A DNA stretch of 64,000 nucleotides from Plasmopara viticola. Taxonomy: Eukaryota > Oomycota > Peronosporomycetes > Peronosporales > Peronosporaceae. The notes beneath the pieces were generated by a model. The model was not told the origin of the DNA and did no database searches. It saw nothing but the letters and a program-made list of their open reading frames with translations. Location: NCBI GenBank assembly GCA_001695595.3, contig MBPM02000005.1, positions 1,798,001 to 1,862,000 on the forward strand. Reading direction: 5' to 3'. Both the position numbers and the translations under genes were made by a program. Of this stretch, positions 55,847 to 64,000 are shown one piece after another (within the stretch, counting starts at the first letter, position 1; each line of letters opens with the position of its first letter).

Positions 55847-56797
55847 ATTTATCGTAATTTACAACCTTTGTTCTTGGCATATACTGATAACTTGCTTAAT
55901 TACCGACATTATCGTCTGAATGCTTCGTACAGCCAATTAGAGACACGCAGATTTTCTGTTTGTTCACGGTAGAGCAAGTTGCAGCTCGATCTTTTACAAT
56001 AGGTATCAAGCGTGATAATGGTTTTGACGTTAATATTGCATTGCTTTTGAAATTGGAACCAAGCTTGCATATTTATCATAATGCGACATGTGTGCACGAT
56101 GCGCCTGTGTCACGGGTCGGAATTGAAGTCTGCGTGAACGATACTTAGTTTTTTGTTTTACTTACGCATTAAATTTCATGCTCAGCATTTGCTATTCGCT
56201 TCCTTTCATGCATAGGTCATGAACAATCTAGAAGACAAATAATTTTCACATGCAGATAGAAGACATTTCGGCTTCTTCTACCATTAGCGAAGTCTCAAGC
56301 TTAATCAAGCATTAAATGCAAGTTACCTTCAAAAGGCGCGAGACAAGAACCGCTTTAGAGCACGTAAAGCATGACCCCAAATTTGTTGATACATAAAGGT
56401 TTCCGCTCGAATTGCGGCTTGTAAGACCTTCTTCCAGCCCATCGTGCACACATATTCTGCGCATTGTCGTTGCTTTTTGTGTAGTCGAATGAATATTTGC
56501 GTGCGCAACCAACCAAAAGAAATTGCTTGTAGAGTACAAAGTAGACATCGCTTTCTAAATATTGCTGTTCCACAATATCTACCAGGTGTAGCCAAATCAG
56601 AAAGCAGAAAGCAAAAATAAAATACGCAAGATACACTTTATAAACCGAGACAAGAGAAGGCGAAAGCATAGGTAGAGAGCATCAATGCTGTAGTTTTTGT
56701 GCCCCCCCCCCCTTAAGAAATATAAGACCACCGTATAATTTACTAGAAATAAAGCAAGCTGGATATATTACGCGCGTATCTTCCATTACTGACAAGC
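55847..56797. other. Intergenic region, no gene seen
   Basis: AT-rich sequence with a run of eleven C (56701-56711) and no element ends. Minus-strand open stretches at 56312-56669 overlap in three frames and show no family features, so they are not called. The promoter of the TMEM260-like gene should lie near 56720-56795, but no clear oomycete initiator is visible. Confidence 0.3.
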
Positions 56798-59481
56798 ATG
56801 AAACGTCGCAAAGAGCACCGTGCCGCCGCCATCCATGCCATTTCCACCGGATGCCATGAACTCGTTAGCAACTCTACCCCCTCAATTTCGTATACATTGT
56901 CGATTGGCGATATAGCGCTAATGACGTTGCTTGCGTCGGGGACTCTGCTTGGCTACACCATGACGCTGTACCCGACTATTGCTGGGGGAGACAGCGGGGA
57001 GCTTGTGGCCGAATCCTGTCATTTGGGTATCTCGCATCCTCCTGGGTACCCTCTTTACAATATCGTCGTCCACCTCTTTACCCACTACTTGCCATTTGGC
57101 GATACACCAGCTTGGCGGGCCAACTTTTTCTCAGCTGGTGCGGTTGTTTGCGAAACTTTTGACGAAAACAGCAATTCTTAACTTTCATGATTTCGTTTCT
57201 ACTTCTCATACAGTTTGCGGCACAACAGCAGTGACATTTATTTATCTCAGCTTGTTGCACTGGATGGCACCTACAAAGTGGAACGGGCGACGTGTTGCTG
57301 CTGCCACTGCTGCTGTACGTTCAACTTTTTGCCAAAATCAGGTTGCATTTTTCACTCGCTAATGTGTCTTCAAACTCTTGATTTGGTATTTTAGGCTTTA
57401 TTTGGATTTTCCCCGCTTATATGGACGTATGCAGTGGGGGCTGAAGTTTTTGCATTGAACAATGCCTTTGCAGCCGTGTTGATCTATTTATTGCTCCAAT
57501 ACGCGCGTCGTTTAGATTTCAACTTGGCGCTGATCGGGGCGTTTTTTTGTGGTCTCGCAATGTGCAATCAGCACACGATCGTGCTTTTTGAGGTGCCAAT
57601 TATTGGGTGGGTGCTATGGTCCAGACGACAAACATTGTGGTGGAAAGAGTTTGCACAATTGGCGGGTGCATTGATGCTTGGCTTGACGCCGTACCTTTAC
57701 ATGCCACTCGTCGCTCTATGGCATCCGCAGCCAGGATCATGGGGAGATGTGTCAACGTTCAGTGGCTTCCTTCACCACGTTCGTCGAGCAGACTATGGTA
57801 CCTTTCGGTTATACGCAAGTAACGAACGCAATGAAGACGTTTGGACACGGCTGTACCTCTATGGAGTTGACGTAGCAACTCGAGAGATTCCTTTTCAGCT
57901 TGCATTTCCCGTCGTTGCACTCGGAATGCTTCAGACTCTTAAGTCTGATAGATTCAATCATCAATTGGGTTGGTTTGTGATGGCTGTGTACACCTTTTAC
58001 ATGATTGTTTTCCATTCACTCGCCAATCTGCCACTCAACGAAGGTCTTCTATACGGCGTTCAAATGCGCTTTTGGCAACAACCCAACGTGATACTGTTTA
58101 TCTGGTTTGGACTTGGCCTGGGGTACATTGTGGATTTAGTCAAACGTGTTGGTGACAGGCACTTTCGAGCACTCAGGACTATCATTGTTGTGCTTCTTGA
58201 CCTTTCTTGTCTGGCGTTGATCAGTGCCCAAATTTATCGTTGGTACAAGCTGTGCGACCAGAGTCAAGCCTTTTACATTCGAAACTACGCCCAGGCCCTA
58301 CTGGACCCACTGCCACTCAACGCTGTGCTGCTGGTGAATTTTGATCTCCAGTGGACGTCACTGCGATATGTGCAGCGCTGTGAGTTTCGACGCCCGGATG
58401 TGACGATTTTAAATCTTTCGATGATGACATACACGTGGTTCGCTGGAAAGCACGATCAGTATGCAAAGCTTCAATTTCCTGGATCCAGACTCGTGCCTTA
58501 CGGCTCGATGGTAAAGTTTGCTTACATGTTGTGAAACGTCCACCATATTGATGCCTCTGTGATCATTTAGGGAGATGGCTTTAGTATGACGCAATTTTTA
58601 GACGCTAACATTGGTTCGATTGCATCGAAGACTTCACGAAAGCAGCCACGCATCTTCCTGGGTGGTAAATTGAGTTACAATGATCAAGATGTGAATGAAA
58701 AGTACACTCTTGTACCCTATGGGCTACTCGACGAGTTTCGAAGCCAATTGAGTCCATCTCCATCGCTCAAGAGTTGGTACTCGTCGCAAGTTAAAGTCAA
58801 GACGATGGTTCGCGACCGGCTATCAACACTTCCTCCTAAAGAGCTTTACGATGACAAAACGTGGGAATGGACAATTGTAAGTGTAACTTTGGAATTCGCA
58901 TGAGATACAGCTAACATTGTATTGTTTACACGACAGGCGCGAGATCATGGAATGAAAGAATTGAGCTGGGCTACGTACCTGCTAGAAAGAACCATCGCAG
59001 AGGATCCTGAAAACTTAATACTGTTGAGTGAGGCGGCTAAGCCTATGGAACGGTCGTACCAGTTGGAGCCACACGCATTTTGGAATGCGGCGTCGACTTT
59101 GAAAAATTTGGGACTTGCGTACGCACAAATGGTCAAGTCGAGCCAAGAGTTTCCTGCAAAAGATCCATTTTTCAATCGTATTGTGGGTTCGAGCGTGGAA
59201 GATTCAATAAGGTAGACGCGTTTTGGTACTTGTAATGATTTATTTTGACAAACGTGGCTATGAGAAACGGCAGGTTGAAAGAGCGAGCATCAGCAAGAAT
59301 GTTGGAAGTGTGGAGTGCGTGGCTTCAAGTGCCAGAGGCAATGCAAGACCCAGGGTATGAACCGATAGAGGGTATTGTCCGCAAGTTTGTCCCAGAGAAA
59401 CAGAAGACTGGTCAATCCCGTAAAAAAGGGAAAAAGAAGAAAAAGGCCAAAAAACGAGCCTTCACGAAGAAAAAAAAGTAG
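56798..59481 (+). CDS. DUF2723 / TMEM260-like multi-pass membrane protein, six exons
   Basis: Exons: 56798-57137, 57214-57314, 57395-58510, 58571-58876, 58937-59211 and 59265-59481. The five introns are 76, 80, 60, 60 and 53 nt, all GT-AG, and every junction keeps frame, giving 784 residues. The N-terminal family signature is clear: GGDSGEL at residues 63-69 and HPPGYPLY at 80-87, after a first membrane helix (about 36-58). Exon 3 holds several more helices. DUF2723 members belong to the GT-C-like glycosyltransferases; human TMEM260 is an ER protein O-mannosyltransferase. A similar activity is inferred here. A soluble C-terminal part ends in a tail of mostly Lys (about 20 residues), possibly an ER-retention signal, though no exact KKxx is claimed. 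It is the best preserved host gene in the window. Confidence 0.9.
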
Positions 59482-59578
59482 CTATTCGAAAAATTCAGAA
59501 AATCTTGTAAACACAACTACACCAAATCAGTAACTTGCTTTTCCTACTAGATCGAGTTCTGCAGGGTAAAGTATCGTC

Positions 59579-59631
59579 ACTTCAGACCAAAATCTATATG
59601 TGTTTAATACATATAGATTTTGGTCTGAAGT
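59579..59631. repeat. Perfect palindrome, 23-bp arms and 7-bp loop
   Basis: Arms 59579-59601 and 59609-59631 are exact inverse copies (CTTCAGACCAAAATCTATATGT is the core of the left arm, 59580-59601, shown here only by its first 20 bases CTTCAGACCAAAATCTATAT). It lies between the convergent ends of the TMEM260-like gene (98 bp away) and the coiled-coil gene (176 bp). One arm's sequence, with one change, also occurs singly in block A copy 2 near 27954, so the palindrome arose at the block boundary. Confidence 0.95.
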
Positions 59632-59806
59632 TGTTAACTTGACACGCTACTTGGATTAGATTCGCAATGAATTGAGGGAAGCAATCAGTATAAGCTTGAG
59701 AGACTCACAGCTGCCTTCGTCACCATCTGCAACTGAAATTTTAGTCAGGTGGGGAGGCAAATATCTCCAATTACCACAATCACGGCACTTATTTGTATAC
59801 TTTCCG

Positions 59807-60415
59807 CTACTTCACCGCCGCAGATGCCACAACTTCTTTCACTGGCTTCGGCGCACTTATGATGCGTCGCACCAGGTCCTTCAACTTCATTTTTGAATCA
59901 ACTTCGTGGTCATTTTCACTAGCATTCTCGGCCGTCAGTTCGATTTTAGCAAGAAGTTTGTAGTAAAAAGCCACATCACTTTTTAAATGCATTGCCTTCA
60001 GCCTCATACTAGCATTTTCCCGCAACAACTCTACCTCAAGACACCGCGCGACCTTCAATCGGTGGTGTAACTGGTTATCAAAGTCTATGTCCTCGTCTTC
60101 CTTTGCTGCTTGTAATTCTTTTATAGAGTCTTCAGCGATAAGAGCGTCAGCAAATGGATGCTTTGCCTCGAGTTGTATCTGACTTGGTTTGTTGCGCTTA
60201 GTGGGTGGTAATACACTCTCCAAGTGACTCTCTCGAACCTCCAGTAGCCTTTTCTTCAATTCTATTGGTCTCGACGTCTTGGAAGTGTCTCGGAACCGTG
60301 CTGACTTGGCTGGAGTGCGAATCGTCGTAGGCGATCTTATGCCCGTAAGTGGGGCGGATGAAGACTTAGCGGGTGAGCTATTTCCCCGCGAAGTCGAAGC
60401 TTCGAGCTCCGGCAT
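59807..60415 (-). CDS. Coiled-coil protein of block A, intact copy (202 residues)
   Basis: It runs from the ATG complementary to 60413-60415 to a TAA at 59807-59809. The N-terminal 75 residues are rich in Ser, Thr, Pro, Arg and Lys (AKSSSAPLTG, KSARFRDTSKTSRP) and look disordered. Residues about 115-165 (RLKVARCLEVELLREN, LKSDVAFYYKLLAKIEL) fit a coiled coil. There is no signal peptide or membrane segment. The pattern of a basic stretch followed by heptads suggests a bZIP-like nuclear protein, but the defining Asn-x7-Arg is not evident, so this is only a possibility. Broken paralogues lie at 1-497 and 27980-28821. The gene faces the TMEM260-like gene tail to tail. Confidence 0.55.
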   Translation of the reverse strand: MPELEASTSRGNSSPAKSSSAPLTGIRSPTTIRTPAKSARFRDTSKTSRPIELKKRLLEVRESHLESVLPPTKRNKPSQIQLEAKHPFADALIAEDSIKELQAAKEDEDIDFDNQLHHRLKVARCLEVELLRENASMRLKAMHLKSDVAFYYKLLAKIELTAENASENDHEVDSKMKLKDLVRRIISAPKPVKEVVASAAVK

Positions 60416-63280
60416 CGAACCTACTCAAGCTTTTTACGGTTTTCTAAGTTTAGAAAAAAAAGGGTTACATAAAAATAAAATTGGTTACCTTCAATCGTCA
60501 TGGATCGAAAAGAAAATTCATATTAGTGGGAGCTGGAGGAAATTATAATCGGTGTTTGTACCGGTCTTCCAGCCTTAATTTCATATGAATTGTGGATATG
60601 GGTATAAACTCAGATACATTTAAACATTTCTTATTGCTCGCGTCGACCGTGGTTAGTGAGCGGTTGTTTGCATAAAAATTGAACGTCTCTCTTACACGCC
60701 TTCCCTATGCATTGCTTCGTTGCATCTAATTACACTTGCTGGTCAATTACCGCTCACGCGGACAGATTGCTTATGTGAATCTTCGAAAAGGATTCGGGAC
60801 AGAGTGAACCACATCTCCGCACTTGTAAGATGAGCAGTCCGCATACCCATACGATTTGATGAACATTATAGGCCTGAGAAAGCGGCTCTGTTTGCATCTT
60901 CTCTTTGTTGGAATGCATGACATTCGAGCTCGACAGACAAAGTCAATGCTTGAGGAATAAGGCAGCACAAGATCGTGTAGCCTCGGTAGTGGTGGGTCCG
61001 AGGCAATTAAACAAAGGCTTCCACCTTTATAGAAGGAAAGTCAGAAACCTTACGTCTGGAGTAACGTATTAGATATCGTCACGAAGGCAGCTTCGATCAC
61101 GAATGACCATGTGCGCGGTGTAGAAATACATAAGGGATTCGTCAAAGTCCTGTAGATCGTGTAAAAAGACATTTTTCAGGCTTAATTCAAATTTCGCCAA
61201 CACTGAGCATTCTAAGCATATCTATCAAAAATGGATGTGGGCGGCCTTTCATATTGGGACGCCTTTTCTCGAAAAGTCGTGGCTTTTCCAATGAAAATTC
61301 TGATGGTAGGCTAGCTTGCACTCATATTTTGGCATTACAGGCAGCAGCGACAAAATGACAATCTCATTTGTATTGTCCAAAATGGTTCAGGATAGCAGCT
61401 TCTTGTCTTGCAAAAGTCAGACAAACTTTGCTCGGTAATTTTGAAGTACACACTTTTTTGGCATGCCTAACCACTAGTCACTATGCAGTCAACAAATCGC
61501 AGTGCACAACCAAACCGTGCTTACTAAAAGCTGGCCGGACACGCAGCTATGTATCATGTATTCGATCGGCCGCGATCTACGCATGTATCGGATCAGGTGC
61601 GATCTATAACGAACTTACACATTACCTTGCCCTTTCAGTAAGGGACTGCTCACCGTCTACGGTCCAGAGGAGATCGACGTGTAAGAGATTGCAATTTAGG
61701 ACTGGTCCATTGCATACAATTCTAATTCGATTGTACTAAAGAATCTCTCACACCGAAACAGGAACATACTCATCTTAGTATGGTGTGCAGCTCGTCCAGC
61801 GCCAATAGAGGGCTTGTTGCGCACCAAAAGACAAGAAGCTTACACTTTGGCCTTATGCTTTTGCTTTGTTGAGTTGAAGCTCCTACGTGATCGGATGTAA
61901 GCGCTAGAGATCGATTTCGGGGTCATCGCAGCTACGTCGGGGCTACCACAGCCTCTTCATACCCTTGATAAGATGATAGACATCTTTTGCCGATTGATTT
62001 GGGACCTTCATAGACAAATCGATCGCAGAGCGTCTCAGCACGAGGCGTTCAGTCTGTGAAGAGTTTACCTCCTTATTCGTAAGGCTCCAGGCTCGGCCAG
62101 CCACAAGCTTACGTCTATATATAGATACAACCAAACGCTCTTGCCTTGCACATTGCATCCAATTAATACGTCGCATAATTCGATACATTATCCTGTAGAA
62201 TAGTTGTTTTCGATCAGACACCTAGGTTGAATGGATGTAGAATATCGTTTGCAGCATTCGTGCTTTCAAAGCCAACAAAACCCTAAGATGCAGTTTTTGT
62301 TTTACATAGAAGACTACAAAGCCCGTTGATGCGTGAAACGCTTTGCCAAGTACAAACGTAATTATCGAGAGGTCGTCGGCCATCGAATGTGGCACAACCA
62401 AGTCCATGCTGCATAGTGCGTATCCAAGCAGTCAAAAGCTTTGCAAATGACGCTAAATAGTTTAACGTGTCCGGCAAGACCAGACCAGGTGCGCCCTAAA
62501 GTCAACGTGCGATAAAGGGTTTTTGGTGTTGGCGCTCCTGGCACCGTTTTTAAGGTACCTAGTATAGGCTTTGCGAGACCATTTAGTCAGCACGTACTTT
62601 TAAAAATAATCAACTAGACAGTACCGCTTCCTCTTATTCTGTAAAACTGTGAAGTTGACCAAGTGTAAGCACTTCAACTTTATCTTGCCTTTCTTAAGGA
62701 CAAATTTGTTGATAATTTTTTCTGTGTTTATTAGTCCTATTGCCTTTTTAGACATCATCCCATGTGGAGTCTCACGACACAAATGACCTCTCACATAGCG
62801 ATTTGAAAAAATGTATTGTCAAGGTATGTCCGGGCAAAAGCCCGTGAAGTTTAAACGACTGGTAGTGTGCTTACGTTGCCGAGGTGTTTGATAGCTCTAA
62901 TTGCATACTTTTACTTGCCGGAAGATTATTACACGTTCTGTTTAGCAACATGTCTTTCCGAACAAAGATAGCACTGCCTCGCTGTTATCGTATAGGCAAG
63001 CACATACTAGTCGCGATTTTCTGCTCGGCTTTCGCACCGGAGATTAGTGCAGAAATTTTAATTGCCATACCATGCAAGTCTCTGTCAATTTGGTGAAGAA
63101 CGCATAATAAGCTCGCATGAATTTCGTAGCATTGTTATTGTCTGGTGACACTTACCGTACGGAAGCATTTTTATGGCAAACTTCGAAGAACGAAACAAAA
63201 AAAATCTTCCTTGAGGGTCATGTCAAGCCTTTACAATTTGCTAGAGTCCCACAGTCCAGATGCGATGTGCGTATCCTAAA
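60416..63280. repeat. Block A, copy 3
   Basis: This is colinear with 500-3650. Anchors are the TCACGCGGACAGATTGC segment (60754), the segment near 61540-61620 (TCGATCGGC, ATGTATCGGATCAGG; compare 1600-1640) and that near 63110 (AAGCTCGCATGA). ORF remnant 62222-62407 (-) matches 2603-2809. No intact gene is present. It carries no copia insertion and has lost the LINE target downstream of CTTCAATCGTCATGGATCG (60492). Confidence 0.65.
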
Positions 63281-63820
63281 AGAGAAGGCCGACAAAGTGA
63301 GTTTTTATCGCGCTTAAAGATTCAAAGGTTGCTGGTAGAAGCCGCACCCTCGGAGCCAGGAAAACGATGGTCACAATTAGAGGACGGCGTTATACTGATG
63401 AAGAACTCAGTCCTTGTGTTGTGGTGTGTGGTAAACTCATGCCATGGAGGCTTAGCCTACAATCTTTACAGCTCTCAAACGAGAAACCAGAAGCGGAAGA
63501 CTGCTGTTTTTTTCCCGTGACTCCACTATGTTACAGAAAAAAAAATCGAGTTCTAGTATCTTTTGCACGACGAACTTTTTTTATATAACAGAGGTCATCG
63601 CTTAACTACGGCTCGACTGACTAATGGAATGGTCCTTGACGATCTCTTGGTCGATATAAATTTGATTATAAAATGCAAGAGCTTTGACAGCTAAAGCCGT
63701 TTCTTGTTTTTAAGGTGGACGAGTATGACTTGATTCAGGTCTTGCTGTGAGAAGAATAGCTTGACACTTGAATCGATTGGTGTGATAGAGTTATAGACCC
63801 TAATCAATGTCCGGCATTCT
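63281..63820 (+). repeat. Unit D, copy f, joined directly to block A
   Basis: Near 63281 the sequence switches from block A to unit D (GAAGGCCGACAAAGTGAG, then TTGCTGGTAGAAGCCGCACC). It includes the uninterrupted site of the SINE insertion (TGGTCACAATTAGAG at 63369-63383) and a diverged protease remnant near 63600-63740. Coding is broken. Confidence 0.6.
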
Positions 63821-63824
63821 TATT

Positions 63825-64000
63825 TAAACATTACAAGCAGAGCGTACGGGCGGTGCGACCCCTTTGTCTTATGACCCCTTTTGATCTAGTATGTCTTTTT
63901 AGTCTACTTGTTGTTAATTGCCTATGTACTTTCACAGTAGCCTTAATATTCATTTGACGTTAACTTATGACAACTCATCATATCAGCACTAATGTTCAAC
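63825..64000. repeat. Repeat H, copy 2, cut by window end
   Basis: Same segment as 54840-55022. It directly follows the D copy, so H may be an end piece of the D/E retroelement or a separate element inserted there. Confidence 0.65.

Noticed and set aside
1..64000. RXLR effectors with signal peptides
   Set aside because: No ORF combines a start, a hydrophobic signal and an RxLR-type motif in a sensible place.
1..64000. CRISPR arrays, bacterial operons, rRNA genes
   Set aside because: No regularly spaced direct repeats, no ribosome-binding-site-led gene clusters and no rRNA-like segments were seen; the window is eukaryotic.

Overview
The window looks like a repeat-choked stretch of an oomycete nuclear genome, most likely a downy mildew or Phytophthora relative. 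The evidence is eukaryotic genes with short GT-AG introns (53-80 nt), a Cys-His-Gly-Gly repeat protein of the kind expanded in oomycetes, a DUF2723/TMEM260-type membrane protein, and dense Ty1/copia, LINE, SINE and decayed LTR-retroelement sequence in AT-rich DNA. I could not pin the genus.

Four copia elements dominate. E1 (4209-8649, +) has two identical 146-bp LTRs, a perfect 5-bp target duplication and one frameshift. E2 (18717-23147, +) and E3 (33020-37424, -) belong to the same LTR family and are broken. E4 (39595-43912, +) has a different 216-bp LTR and is heavily decayed. A reversed solo LTR (4038-4183) sits 25 bp before E1. All four elements carry almost the same primer-binding site, which matches the anticodon arm of tRNA-Asn rather than a tRNA 3' end. 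This suggests half-tRNA priming, as in Drosophila copia.

The background is a mosaic of diverged repeat blocks. Block A occurs at 1-4037 plus 8650-9160, at 28160-31760 and at 59610-63280, and carries a coiled-coil gene that is intact only at 59807-60415. Unit D/E is a decayed gypsy-like element with a gag-like ORF, a protease remnant and a downstream ORF (14930-18435, 24545-27750 reversed, 48780-52000, fragments elsewhere). Two of its copies form an inverted repeat with arms of about 3.2 kb around E2. Block G carries a small multicopy gene with a weakly Crinkler-like N-terminus; only the copy at 45458-46094 is open, as two exons. A tRNA-derived SINE (50234-50547), a deleted LINE (28914-30068), a mini-LINE (54402-54729) and a possible 1.07-kb inverted-repeat DNA element hosting E4 (38575-43970) complete the mobile set.

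Convincing host genes cluster at the right: a CHGG-repeat protein (55451-55846), a six-exon TMEM260-like gene (56798-59481) and the convergent coiled-coil gene (59807-60415), with a perfect 23-bp-arm palindrome between the last two. Because many repeat blocks occur both with and without an insertion, several insertions can be dated relative to each other from paralogous empty sites inside this one window.
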